Shown in pieces: positions 43,311 through 51,859 of a stretch of 64,000 nucleotides of DNA (positions are counted from its first letter, which is position 1; each line of letters starts with the position of its first letter). Under the pieces are notes generated by a model. It was not told the DNA's origin. It saw nothing but the letters and a program-made list of their open reading frames with translations, and searched no databases. Where the stretch lies: the NCBI RefSeq assembly GCF_009834025.1, contig NZ_CP047156.1:2728001-2792000 (forward strand), written 5' to 3'. This stretch comes from Epidermidibacterium keratini (GTDB lineage: Bacteria > Actinomycetota > Actinomycetes > Mycobacteriales > Antricoccaceae). The translations under genes and the position numbers were made by a program.

Positions 43311-44552
43311 ATGCCTCGACACCGACATCTCGCAATCGTGCAAGCCGGCGGCCAAGGCTCGCGGATGGGCGTGCTCACCGCACGTCGCGCCAAGCCTGCG
43401 CTGCCGTTTGCCGGAAACTACTCCCTGGTCGACTTCCCGCTATCTAACCTGCGCAACACCGGCATCGACGACGTGTGGCTGTGCCTGCAGTACCAAGCAG
43501 ACACCCTGCACGACGCGGTCGCCAACGGACGCCCGTGGGACCTCGACCGCACCATCGGCGGACTCCGGCTGGTGTTTCCGCAGCAGGAAGGCCTGGGCAA
43601 GGACGAGAACGACGACGGCTTTGCGACCGGTAACGCCGATCAGCTGTTTCGGATCCGCGACGACATCGCGAGCGCGAACCCCGACGTCATCGTGGTGATG
43701 AGCGCCGACCACGTCTACGCCTTCGACTACGACGAGGCGATCGCAGCGCACCTCGATGCCGACGCCGAGTGCACCACCGTGACGACCAAGACGACCCTGG
43801 AAGAAGCCGCGGCACATGCCACGGTGACCGCCAACAAGAGCGGCAAGGTGACCGACTTCGCCTACAAGCCGGACAAAGCAAGCACACCAGTCATCGCGAC
43901 GGAGGTCTTCGTCTACCGTCCCGACGTCCTGCTCGAGGCGCTGGACGAGCTCGAACGCAAACTGAGCAAGGACCAGCCCGAAGGCGATACCGGGCTCGGC
44001 GACTTCGGCGAGCACCTGATCCCGTGGTTTGTGAAGCGCGGCAAGACCATCGCCTACCCGATGCCGGGCTACTGGATGGACGTCGGCCGCCCCGAGGTCT
44101 ACTTCCAAGCCCACCGCGACCTCATCGAGGGCAAGGTCGACGTGTTTGATGCCGACTGGCCGATCGTGACCAGCCAGACCCCGCGGCCGCCGGCCGTCAT
44201 CTCGAACGGGCGCGGAATCGAGCAGAGCTGGATCTCCGGTGGGTGCCGGATCGAGGGCGTCGTACGCCGCAGCGTCCTCGGCCCGGGCGTAGTCGTGGAG
44301 AAAGGCGCCACCGTCACTGACTCGATCATCTTCGCCGACACCGTCGTGCGCAGCGGTGCGAAGGTCAGCTACAGCATCGTGGACTCCGGTGTCACGATTG
44401 GCGAAAACGCGAGCGTCGGTGGGCGGGCCACTGAGCAGCCGGTGCCCACCGAGCAGATCACCCTCGTGGGTGAGGACGCCACGATCACCAAGGGCGCGAA
44501 GGTCCGACGTGGCCAGCAGGTCGACCCGAGTAGTCGCGTGCTGGCCGACTGA
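43311..44552 (+). CDS. glgC: Glucose-1-phosphate adenylyltransferase (GlgC-like)
   Basis: 413 residues from ATG 43311; the frame upstream runs only through the repeat array. N-terminal nucleotidyltransferase: IVQAGGQGSRMGVLTARRAK, KPALPFAGNYSLVDFPLSN, VMSADHVYAFDY and the substrate loop PMPGYWMDVGRPEVYF. C-terminal left-handed beta helix with hexapeptide repeats. GlgC makes ADP-glucose for glycogen or related glucans. The start IVQAGG (normally LAGG) is slightly unusual, so a related sugar nucleotide is possible. No other glg genes are adjacent. Confidence 0.83.
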   Translation: MPRHRHLAIVQAGGQGSRMGVLTARRAKPALPFAGNYSLVDFPLSNLRNTGIDDVWLCLQYQADTLHDAVANGRPWDLDRTIGGLRLVFPQQEGLGKDENDDGFATGNADQLFRIRDDIASANPDVIVVMSADHVYAFDYDEAIAAHLDADAECTTVTTKTTLEEAAAHATVTANKSGKVTDFAYKPDKASTPVIATEVFVYRPDVLLEALDELERKLSKDQPEGDTGLGDFGEHLIPWFVKRGKTIAYPMPGYWMDVGRPEVYFQAHRDLIEGKVDVFDADWPIVTSQTPRPPAVISNGRGIEQSWISGGCRIEGVVRRSVLGPGVVVEKGATVTDSIIFADTVVRSGAKVSYSIVDSGVTIGENASVGGRATEQPVPTEQITLVGEDATITKGAKVRRGQQVDPSSRVLAD

Positions 44553-44720
44553 GATGAGCACCGCGTCCGGGTGAACGGGATGCGCACATTTCATGACACC
44601 TCGCGCCCGCGAGGGCCAGAAGCGCCACGATATCGCTCGCCTCAGTGATACTTGACCCGTAGCCTTCTTCATATCTGCGCGGCGGCAGCCAGCCGTCGTA
44701 GGGCGAGGGGAACCGAAAAG

Positions 44721-45200
44721 ATGTCAGCTGTAGCGCTCACATCCAGTGGGCACGAAGCGATCACGCTGCTCAACGCGAGCTACGAGCCGCTGTCGCACAA
44801 CGTCACCTTGAAGCGCGCGGCCAAGCTGCTCGTCAAAGGCAAGGCGATCGTCCTCGAGGCGGCCAAAGGTAAGTTTCTGCGGGACTGGCCCTGGCCCAAG
44901 GTGCTGATCCTGGTCAAGTACGTCCGGATCGCCCACGAGGTCCTGCATCGCCAGCCCGGCGTCAGCCGCAAGGGCGTGCTCAAGCGCGACCGGCACGAGT
45001 GCGCCTACTGCGGGCGCCACGCGACGACGATCGACCACGTCGTGCCTAAGAGCCGCGGCGGAGAGATGTGCTGGACCAACCTGGTCGCGGCCTGCGTGAG
45101 GTGCAATGCCAACAAGAAGGCGTTGACCCCGAACGAGGCCGGTATGCCGCTGCGCTTCGAGCCGTTTGTGCCCAACCGGATCGAGCTTGCCGCCACCTGA
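44721..45200 (+). CDS. HNH endonuclease family protein
   Basis: 159 residues from ATG 44721, GAGGGGAA about eight bases upstream. The HNH core is ECAYCGRHATTIDHVVPKSR followed by NLVAACVRCNANKKAL. An N-terminal domain (LLNASYEPLSHNVTLKRAAK) is characteristic of a small HNH family widespread in actinobacteria and cyanobacteria. Two zinc-binding C-x-x-C pairs are present. Cellular role is unknown. Confidence 0.9.
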   Translation: MSAVALTSSGHEAITLLNASYEPLSHNVTLKRAAKLLVKGKAIVLEAAKGKFLRDWPWPKVLILVKYVRIAHEVLHRQPGVSRKGVLKRDRHECAYCGRHATTIDHVVPKSRGGEMCWTNLVAACVRCNANKKALTPNEAGMPLRFEPFVPNRIELAAT

Positions 45201-45233
45201 TGAACAGCACCAGGCCGGTGCGATGATGAGGTC

Positions 45234-45440
45234 ATGAGCGAGTACGCCGATCCGCCGGACAAGGACGTCGGTGAGCCGCAGGTAGACCCGGACGCAGTCG
45301 ACAGCGACCGGTCGGATGCCGCGAGTAGCCCCGCAGTGCGCGTCATTCGGCCGCGCTCAGAGCTCACCGCCGAGGAGCGAGAGTTCCTACGCCGACACGC
45401 CGGCGACCGGCCGCCACACCACGACTCGCGGTGGGGCTAG
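45234..45440 (+). CDS. Small acidic protein of unknown function
   Basis: 68 residues from ATG 45234, 33 bases after the HNH stop and followed at once by a terminator, so it is probably co-transcribed with HNH. The first 30 residues are acidic and disordered; the C-terminal part has RPRSELTAEEREFLRRHAG, a short amphipathic helix. No family recognised. Confidence 0.6.
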   Translation: MSEYADPPDKDVGEPQVDPDAVDSDRSDAASSPAVRVIRPRSELTAEEREFLRRHAGDRPPHHDSRWG

Positions 45441-45458
45441 CGAGGTTTCAGGCACAAA

Positions 45459-45490
45459 GAAGGGCTTGGGCCGATCGGCCCAAGCCCTTC
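45459..45490. terminator. Bidirectional hairpin terminator
   Basis: GAAGGGCTTGGGCCGA/TCGGCCCAAGCCCTTC is a perfect 32-base palindrome between the converging small ORF and mscL. Confidence 0.85.
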
Positions 45491-45508
45491 AGTGATGTCA
45501 GTGAGTTA

Positions 45509-45925
45509 CTAGCGCGGAGGAGGAGGTACAGCAGGGCCCGCGCCCCGAGGTGCCGGACCCGCGTTCTGCGCGAGCAGGTTGCGGATATCGGTGAGCAGCT
45601 CTTCGGTGGTGGGGTCGACGACCTCTTCGACACCCGCCTTGCGGCGATCCTGGAACTTCTTCATCGGAACCACGATGACGAAGTAGACGACAGCCGCAGT
45701 GATAACGAAGGTGATGACCGCGGTGAGGAATGCGCCCCAGTCGAAAGTCTGACCGTTGACCGTGAACGTACCGCCGACCTCGCCGCCGCCGGCCAAGCCG
45801 ATCAGCGGGTTGATGAAGGAAGTGCCGAACACTTCGACGAGCTTCTGAAACGCCGTACCGATGACAACCGCGACCGCGAGATCGACAATATTGCCTCGGA
45901 ACAGGAAGTCTTTGAAACCCTTCAT
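45509..45925 (-). CDS. mscL: Large-conductance mechanosensitive channel MscL
   Basis: 138 residues from ATG 45925. The N-terminus KGFKDFLFRGNIVDLAVAVV is the S1 helix and TM1, VYFVIVVPMKKFQDRR is the end of TM2, and a C-terminal helix PTTEELLTDIRNLLAQ bundles the pentamer. Opens under membrane tension to protect from osmotic downshock. The tail is Pro/Gly rich. Preceded by the SAF gene in the same direction. Confidence 0.95.
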   Translation of the reverse strand: MKGFKDFLFRGNIVDLAVAVVIGTAFQKLVEVFGTSFINPLIGLAGGGEVGGTFTVNGQTFDWGAFLTAVITFVITAAVVYFVIVVPMKKFQDRRKAGVEEVVDPTTEELLTDIRNLLAQNAGPAPRGAGPAVPPPPR

Positions 45926-45942
45926 AGTCCTTCGTGCTCCTT

Positions 45943-46650
45943 TTATGATGGTTCCTGGTCGACAGTTGACGGCCAGGCGAGACACAGAGTAGCAAGAATA
46001 AAGTCCGCGCCAAGCGACGAAACCACCGTGGTCACCTGCGTGTCCGCGACCGCCGCCACGATATGTGCCGATGCAGCGCTGTACTGGGCTGGCCCCGGGT
46101 CTGTGCCGCCCGCTTCTGCGGTGCGGATATCGAGCAAGATCGCCTGTGTCGCAACGGGTTCTATCGGGGTCCCGGCAAAACCGGCGTAGACGTCGATGCA
46201 CGCGCCGCGCTCGATCGTGGCCAGGGTCTGCTCGTCGGTGATCGCGATAACCAGCGGCACAAAGCCGTCGGGCACGTCGTAAGCGGGGGCTCCGGCGAGC
46301 CGGGCATCGGTCAGGACCTCGCCCTCGCGCACGGCGCTGACCGTCGCGCGGGCGGCAACGTCGGCCATTGAGGTGAGTGCGGTCGCGGGTACGACGTCCG
46401 GCGGCCGCTCGACGACATCGACGTCGGCCTCAGAAATCGCGGTGCCTGCGGGAATGTCGCGCGCTGCGACCACGACCGTGACGGCAGCGGCGGCCGGCCG
46501 GTCATCCGGTGAGAAGAGCAGCAGCAGGGCGGTCAGCGCGAGCCCGAGAGCGAGTGTCTTGCGGGCGACGTCGCGGATCGGCGTACGCCGCCGGTTGCGC
46601 TTGCGCGGCGTACGGCGCGGACGAGGGCGCGAGGCAGATCGGGTGGACAT
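45943..46650 (-). CDS. SAF domain protein (CpaB/RcpC-like)
   Basis: 235 residues. A very basic N-terminus (about 27 residues) precedes one membrane helix (LALGLALTALLLLFS), then a SAF domain with VVVAARDIPAGTAISEADVD and SAVREGEVLTDARL. Membrane-anchored with the SAF domain outside. CpaB proteins serve pilus assembly, but no pilus genes are near; function here is unknown. Gene order before mscL resembles mycobacteria. Confidence 0.82.
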   Translation of the reverse strand: MSTRSASRPRPRRTPRKRNRRRTPIRDVARKTLALGLALTALLLLFSPDDRPAAAAVTVVVAARDIPAGTAISEADVDVVERPPDVVPATALTSMADVAARATVSAVREGEVLTDARLAGAPAYDVPDGFVPLVIAITDEQTLATIERGACIDVYAGFAGTPIEPVATQAILLDIRTAEAGGTDPGPAQYSAASAHIVAAVADTQVTTVVSSLGADFILATLCLAWPSTVDQEPS

Positions 46651-46731
46651 CTGCCGAACATTGCCGCAGCCGGGGTGATCGAGGCGCGGCGCGCACGTGC
46701 CAATGTGGACGACACGCGAGCCTGTGGATAG

Positions 46732-47061
46732 CTAGGAGCTCGCGGGCGCCTTCGAGTCCGACTTCGTGCTGGAGGTGCCAGCGGACTTCGAGTCCGAGGT
46801 GGACGAGCTCGAGTCTGACTTGCCGGAATCGGACTTGCCTGACTCAGACTTACCGGAGTCCGCGCTGATGGACGAGTTCGAGCCGCTGCGCGAGTCGTTG
46901 CGGTAGAAGCCCGAACCCTTGAAGACGATGCCGACCGAGTTGAAGACCTTGCGCAGCGGGCCACCACATTCGGGGCACTCGGTCAGCGCATGGTCGTTAA
47001 ACGACTGCACGGTCTCGAACTGATGACCGCAGTTCTTGCAGGCGTACTGGTAGGTGGGCAC
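46732..47061 (-). CDS. FmdB-type zinc ribbon protein with Ser-rich tail (Ruc-like)
   Basis: 109 residues from GTG 47061 with GGAGG close upstream. The zinc ribbon is YACKNCGHQFE and TECPECGGPLRKVFN (two C-x-x-C pairs). After GSGFYRNDSR the tail is almost entirely Ser, Lys, Asp and Gly, so disordered. In M. tuberculosis the homologous Rv0991c (Ruc), in the same position, is a redox-regulated chaperone; the shared order supports that role here. Confidence 0.88.
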   Translation of the reverse strand: MPTYQYACKNCGHQFETVQSFNDHALTECPECGGPLRKVFNSVGIVFKGSGFYRNDSRSGSNSSISADSGKSESGKSDSGKSDSSSSTSDSKSAGTSSTKSDSKAPASS

Positions 47062-47149
47062 GAATCCTCCATGGATGGCGAGGCGCGCAGCCTCAGGCAC
47101 AGTTCGGCAGTATATTCCGCCGCCGATACCAACGCGCGCGCACGCCGCT

Positions 47150-47716
47150 TTATGCCGTCGTAGCGCGCCGTAGGCCAGCGGGAGAGGCGATCGCGCCCAC
47201 GTGCACATCGTGGGTGTCGACCGGCAGAGTTGCGACGATCTCGTCGTCATGCACGACCGCGACCAGGCGCTCGCGGGGTACGCCGTGCAGCGACCGGTCG
47301 TAGAACCCGCCGCCCTGCCCGAGCCGGGCGCCTGCAGCAGTGACGGCGAGGGCGGGCACGATCACCCACTCAACGTCGGCCAGCGACAGCGCCGGGTCGG
47401 CGGCTGGCTGGCGGCAGCCAAACGGCCCGTCCGTCAACGCGTCCGCCCCGGCGTACTCGCCCCACTGCAACGGCGCGCCGCGCCCGGCGATGACCGGCAA
47501 GACCACCCGACGTCCGGCCGCCAGGGCGTCGAGTACGCCGAGGTCGCCCGGCTCGTCGCGCATCGGGACGTATGCCGCCACCGACCTCGCGGGGCACTGC
47601 GAGGCCAGCTGCGTGAGCGCGGCCGCGACTTCCGCCCGCTCGGCCGCGCTGCGCTGAGCGCGGGTATGGCGAATAGCGGCGCGAGCGGCGGACTTGGCTG
47701 CGGCGAGGTCGGACAT
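47150..47716 (-). CDS. 5-formyltetrahydrofolate cyclo-ligase
   Basis: 188 residues from ATG 47716. Family marks are YVPMRDEPGDLGVLDAL and the C-terminal VPALAVTAAGARLGQGGGFY DRSL region (G-x-G-G-G-F/Y-Y-D). The enzyme uses ATP to convert 5-formyl-THF to methenyl-THF in folate metabolism. It is divergent from galU, as in mycobacteria. Confidence 0.92.
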   Translation of the reverse strand: MSDLAAAKSAARAAIRHTRAQRSAAERAEVAAALTQLASQCPARSVAAYVPMRDEPGDLGVLDALAAGRRVVLPVIAGRGAPLQWGEYAGADALTDGPFGCRQPAADPALSLADVEWVIVPALAVTAAGARLGQGGGFYDRSLHGVPRERLVAVVHDDEIVATLPVDTHDVHVGAIASPAGLRRATTA

Positions 47717-47841
47717 ATCACCATCGTCGCGGTTTCGACGCATTGCCGGTACCCAATTAGGCACCCGACCGTAGGCTTGCAGGGCGTGCGAGCCGAGCGC
47801 GCCAGCGAACCACCGCATCACCCGGACTCGAGAGGACCGCA

Positions 47842-48822
47842 ATGCCCAACGAGCATGCGCACCGCAACCCGCGTTCGAACGCCTACAAGGTCGTCATCCC
47901 GGCCGCGGGCCTCGGCACGCGTTTCTTGCCGTCGACGAAGTCGATTCCCAAAGAGCTGCTACCCATCGTGGACACTCCGGCACTGCAGTACATCGTCGAG
48001 GAAGCGGTCGAGGCCGGGCTCGACGAGGTGCTGGTGATCGTCGGTCGCGGCAAAGAGGCGATCATCGACCACTTCGACCGCGCGCCCGAGCTCGAGGCGG
48101 CGCTGGAGAAGAAAGGTGACTCCGACCGGCTCGAGGCGGTGCTGAAGTCGGCGCAGCTCGCTGACGTGCACTACATCCGTCAGGGCGAGCCACGTGGGCT
48201 GGGACACGCGGTCGCGTGCGCTCGGCCGTACGTCGGCGGCGAAGTCTTCGCGGTCATGCTCGGCGACGACCTGATCGACGCCCGCGACCCGCTGCTCGAC
48301 CCGATGCTGGAGGTCCAGCAGCAGTACGGCGGATGCGTGGTGGCGCTCATGGAGGTGCCGCAGGAGCAGATCAACATGTACGGCTCCGTTGCGGTCCAGC
48401 CGGCCGCCGACGCCAAGATCAGCGAGCCGCGCGCGATCAGCAACGTCGTGACGATCACCGACCTGGTGGAGAAGCCTGACCCGGCCGACGCCCCGTCCAA
48501 CCTGGCGATTATCGGCCGCTACGTGCTGAGCCCGGAGATCTTCGACGCGCTCGAGCAGACCCCTCCCGGCCGCGGCGGCGAGGTGCAGCTCACCGATGCG
48601 ATGAAGAAGCTTGTCGAGCAGGGTGTGCCGATTCACGGCGTGGTCTTCTCCGGTCGTCGCTACGACACCGGCGATCGCGGCGACTACCTGCGTGCCGTCG
48701 TACGCCTGGCCGCCGAGCGCGAGGACCTCGGCCCGAGCTTCGTGCAGTGGCTGGGGGAGTTCCTCGAGGAGTTCCGCGCCGAGCACCCCAACGGAGTCGT
48801 CGCGAGCGCCGAGAAGGCGTGA
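47842..48822 (+). CDS. galU: UTP-glucose-1-phosphate uridylyltransferase GalU
   Basis: 326 residues from ATG 47842, AGAGGA six bases upstream. Signature parts are VIPAAGLGTRFLPSTKSIPK, PALQYIVEEAVEAGLDEVL and VMLGDDLIDARDPLL. Makes UDP-glucose for cell wall polysaccharides, trehalose and glycolipids. Confidence 0.95.
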   Translation: MPNEHAHRNPRSNAYKVVIPAAGLGTRFLPSTKSIPKELLPIVDTPALQYIVEEAVEAGLDEVLVIVGRGKEAIIDHFDRAPELEAALEKKGDSDRLEAVLKSAQLADVHYIRQGEPRGLGHAVACARPYVGGEVFAVMLGDDLIDARDPLLDPMLEVQQQYGGCVVALMEVPQEQINMYGSVAVQPAADAKISEPRAISNVVTITDLVEKPDPADAPSNLAIIGRYVLSPEIFDALEQTPPGRGGEVQLTDAMKKLVEQGVPIHGVVFSGRRYDTGDRGDYLRAVVRLAAEREDLGPSFVQWLGEFLEEFRAEHPNGVVASAEKA

Positions 48823-48920
48823 ATTAGCCCCGAACGGCCCCGACGTACCGCACGATGCGCACTGTGTGCCGCATGATGTAAGGCGGACCAGAACCGAAGT
48901 TGTCTCGGAGGCACCCCGTA

Positions 48921-50144
48921 GTGCGCACAGTCGAACAGCACATCGACGCGATCCTGTCGTCCCTGCCCACCCTCGACACGATCGAGCTGGCGGTGCTGGA
49001 TGCGCAGGGACTGCTGTGCGGTGAGGAGGTCATCTCCGAGACCGAGTTGCCGGCCTTCGACCACTCGGCCGTGGACGGGTACGCCGTACGCACCGCCGAC
49101 GTCCAGATGGCCCGGCCCGACGACGCCGTACAGCTCGCGGTCGTCGGCGAGGCCGAGCCCGGATCGCACGAGACCCGCGGACTGTCTGCAGGCACGGCGA
49201 TCCGGATCTACCCCGGAGCGATGCTGCCGCACGGTGCCGACGCGATCGTGCCGATGGCGTGGACCGACCGGGGCGTGGCGCGGGTCGACATCCGCAAGGC
49301 GCCGACGGAGGGCTCCTACATCCGCCGGGCCGGCGAGGACGTTCAGCCCGGTGACACGGCGGTGACCGTCGGTACGCCGATCGGCCCCGCGCAGGTCGGC
49401 CTGCTTGCCGCGGTCGGTCGCACCCGCGTGCTGGCCCGTCCGAGGCCGCGCGTGACCGTGCTCTCGATCGGCAGCGAGCTGGTCGACGTCGGCACCAAGC
49501 CGGCGCCGGGTGAGCTCGTCGACGTCAACTCCTTCGCCCTGTCAGCTGCTGCCCGCGATGCCGGAGCTGCCGTCTACCGCGCCGGTGCGGTGGGTGCCGA
49601 CAAGGACCGGCTGATGAGCTCGCTGGAGTCGCAGCTGCTGCGCACCGACCTGCTGGTGCTCTCCGGCGGGTTTGCCTCGAGCTCGTTTGACGTCGTCTCC
49701 GAATGCCTGTCTGAGCTGGGCCGCGTCGACTACAGCCGGGTCGCGATGCAGCCGGGCATGCCCCAGGGTTTCGGGGTGATCGGCGAACGTGAGGTCCCGG
49801 TCCTGTGCTTCCCCAACGACCCGGTGAGCGCGCTCGTCTCGTTCGAGGTGTTTGCCCGGCCGGCGATTCGCTACCTGCTAGGCAAGAAGCGCCTCTTCCG
49901 TCCGATGACGCGTGCGCGTGCCACCGAGCGGATGGACAGCCCTGCCGGGCGCAAGCAGTTCCGTCGCGGCCTGCTCATGCGCCATCCTGACGGCGGGTAC
50001 GTCGTGTCGCCGGTCGGCGGGGCGGGTGCGCACCTGCTGTTTTCGATGGCGCAGTCAAACTGCCTGATCGTCATCGATGAGGACCTCACCGAGGTGACCG
50101 AAGGCGCCGACGTACAGGTGATCCCTCTCGTCCTCGGGGCCTGA
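48921..50144 (+). CDS. glp: Gephyrin/MoeA-like protein Glp
   Basis: 407 residues from GTG 48921; GGAGG at 48907-48911 decides this start over TTG 48900. MoeA domains: LPAFDHSAVDGYAVRTADV, PHGADAIVPMAWTD, VLSIGSELVDVGTKPAPGEL and LSGGFASSSFDVV. MoeA enzymes insert molybdenum, but the copy next to galU/rimJ/glpR in Corynebacterium is Glp, an FtsZ-binding division protein whose receptor is GlpR. glpR lies two genes downstream here, so the Glp role is likely. The stop overlaps the rimJ start (TGATG). Confidence 0.88.
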   Translation: MRTVEQHIDAILSSLPTLDTIELAVLDAQGLLCGEEVISETELPAFDHSAVDGYAVRTADVQMARPDDAVQLAVVGEAEPGSHETRGLSAGTAIRIYPGAMLPHGADAIVPMAWTDRGVARVDIRKAPTEGSYIRRAGEDVQPGDTAVTVGTPIGPAQVGLLAAVGRTRVLARPRPRVTVLSIGSELVDVGTKPAPGELVDVNSFALSAAARDAGAAVYRAGAVGADKDRLMSSLESQLLRTDLLVLSGGFASSSFDVVSECLSELGRVDYSRVAMQPGMPQGFGVIGEREVPVLCFPNDPVSALVSFEVFARPAIRYLLGKKRLFRPMTRARATERMDSPAGRKQFRRGLLMRHPDGGYVVSPVGGAGAHLLFSMAQSNCLIVIDEDLTEVTEGADVQVIPLVLGA

Positions 50145-50809
50145 TGGCGAACCCCGCGGGGCCCGGAGAGGGCCGCGCCCCGGTCGAGCTCAGTGAGCCC
50201 ACGCCGCAGATGTGGCCCGCGGTGCTGCGTCATGGTCGCGTCACGCTGCGCCCGATCCGGCTCAGCGACTACGGCGCATGGCGAGAGGTCCGGATGCGCA
50301 ACGAGCGGTGGCTGACGCCGTGGGAGCCGACGGCGCCGCAGAGCTGGACGGCCCGGCATCGGCTGCGCTCGTTCTTGCGGCTGCGCTCGCATCTGCGGTA
50401 TGCCGCCCGCACTGACCGCATGGTGCCGTTCATCCTGGACATCGACGGCCAGCTCGCCGGACAGGTCAACCTCGGGCCGATGCTGCGCGGCGTACTGCGT
50501 TCGGCCGACATCGGCTACTGGATCGATCAGCGGTTTGCCGGGCAGGGCTTGGTGCCGATCGGGGTCGCGCTCGCGGTGCGCCACGCGTTTGCCGAGTGCG
50601 GACTGCATCGGGTGCATGCCGCGGTGCGTCCGGAAAACGCGGCTTCGTTGCGGGTGATGGCCAAGCTGGGCTTCCGCGAGGAGGCGCGCTACCGGCGCTA
50701 CCTCGACATCGACGGCGACTGGCGCGATCACGTCGGCTTCGCGCTGACGACCGAAGACGACCTCAGCGCCCTCGACGCCACCCTCACCCCCCGCCGATCC
50801 GAACGTTAA
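50144..50809 (+). CDS. rimJ: RimJ/RimL-type GNAT acetyltransferase
   Basis: 221 residues from ATG 50144, one base overlapping the glp stop. GNAT core: GRVTLRPIRLSDYGAWREVR, the acetyl-CoA loop QRFAGQGLVPIGVALAVRHA and RVHAAVRPENAASLRVMAKLG. Members acetylate N-termini of ribosomal or other proteins. The last codons PRRSER-stop are supplied by the first unit of the 21-bp array B, so the natural C-terminus may have been replaced. Confidence 0.88.
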   Translation: MANPAGPGEGRAPVELSEPTPQMWPAVLRHGRVTLRPIRLSDYGAWREVRMRNERWLTPWEPTAPQSWTARHRLRSFLRLRSHLRYAARTDRMVPFILDIDGQLAGQVNLGPMLRGVLRSADIGYWIDQRFAGQGLVPIGVALAVRHAFAECGLHRVHAAVRPENAASLRVMAKLGFREEARYRRYLDIDGDWRDHVGFALTTEDDLSALDATLTPRRSER

Positions 50810-50915
50810 TCCCGCCGATCCGAACGTTAATCCCGCCGATCCGAGAGAAATAACGCGCGATCCGAGAGATGTTGCACGCGATCCGAGAGATGTTGCACGC
50901 CGATCCGAGAGAAAC
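50791..50915. repeat. 21-bp tandem repeat array B
   Basis: Units start at 50791, 50812, 50833, 50854, 50875 and 50896 (the last with an extra base). The first two are identical (CCGCCGATCC + GAACGTTAATC), the third has the AGAGAAATAA linker, the next two end in AGAGATGTTG. This is the reverse complement family of array A. It begins inside the end of rimJ and fills the gap before glpR. Confidence 0.9.
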
Positions 50916-51016
50916 TCAGCGCCTTCACAGTCGGGCGCGCGGCGCGCCTGGGCCACTTGGCGCGGTGATCTCGATACCTTCGCACCTGTAGTGACAGATG
51001 TGACAGGTGGTGTTTT

Positions 51017-51859
51017 ATGGGATCCGGGGTCTTCCTCGCCGCGGTCGTCGTGGCGTGGTTCCTCGTGCTCGTTCCCATGATCCTCACCCGCCGCGATGCC
51101 GCTGTCGAGCGCGCGCTGGCCGAAGACGACGTCTCCGGTTCGCGGGTGCTGCACCGCACGACGGCGCGCGCCGTCGCCCACTCCCGAAGGAGAGTCCCCA
51201 TGAGCGCAAGCGAGTCTTCCCCCTCGCCCGACCAGCGCGCTGATCGCCTCGAGCACGATGAGGTCATCGACACCGCGGTCCACGAGCGCATCGTGGATAC
51301 CGAACCCGACGAGTACGCCGATCGGCCGGCGCCGCGCCGCAGCGAAGCCGCGCGCGAGCAGGTCGTCGCCCGGCGGCGTACGACGCTGCTCGTCTTGGGC
51401 GCCGTACTCATGGTCACCTTGGTGGCAGCGATGTTTGCCGGATCCTGGACCTGGCTGCTGCCACTGGCGGCCGGCGCGGGTCTTGGGGCGTACGTCGTAC
51501 ACCTGCGCACCGAAGCGCGCCGTGAGGAAGAGCGCCGGCTGATGCGCGAGACGCGCACTAACCGCGCCCGACCACGCCCCGCACCGCGGGCCGCGTCGCA
51601 GTCGTCGCTCGCCGCGAACGCGTTCGTCGGCGGGGGAGCGGTCGCCGCGTCGGAGGCTGAGGTCGTCGGCATCGACGACGAGGACCTCGCGTTCTACGAC
51701 CTCGCCGACGCGCCGGTCGCCGACCAGGTCGACCTGTCCGGGCACGACTACTACGCCGAGTACGTCGAGGAAGAGGCCGAGTACGACTACGACAGCGAGG
51801 CCTACGGCATCGCCAGCCCGGTCGAGGACGACGGCATCGACATGCCGCGCGCCGTCTAG
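51017..51859 (+). CDS. glpR: Gephyrin-like receptor membrane protein GlpR
   Basis: 280 residues from ATG 51017. One N-terminal helix (VFLAAVVVAWFLVLVPMIL), a cytoplasmic stretch with a conserved acidic part, two helices near residues 122-165 (LLVLGAVLMVTLVAAMF and WLLPLAAGAGLGAYVV), and an acidic, Tyr-rich tail that probably binds Glp. The layout matches mycobacterial Rv0996 and corynebacterial GlpR, which link the Glp-FtsZ complex to the membrane and cell-wall growth. Array B separates it from rimJ. Confidence 0.85.
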   Translation: MGSGVFLAAVVVAWFLVLVPMILTRRDAAVERALAEDDVSGSRVLHRTTARAVAHSRRRVPMSASESSPSPDQRADRLEHDEVIDTAVHERIVDTEPDEYADRPAPRRSEAAREQVVARRRTTLLVLGAVLMVTLVAAMFAGSWTWLLPLAAGAGLGAYVVHLRTEARREEERRLMRETRTNRARPRPAPRAASQSSLAANAFVGGGAVAASEAEVVGIDDEDLAFYDLADAPVADQVDLSGHDYYAEYVEEEAEYDYDSEAYGIASPVEDDGIDMPRAV

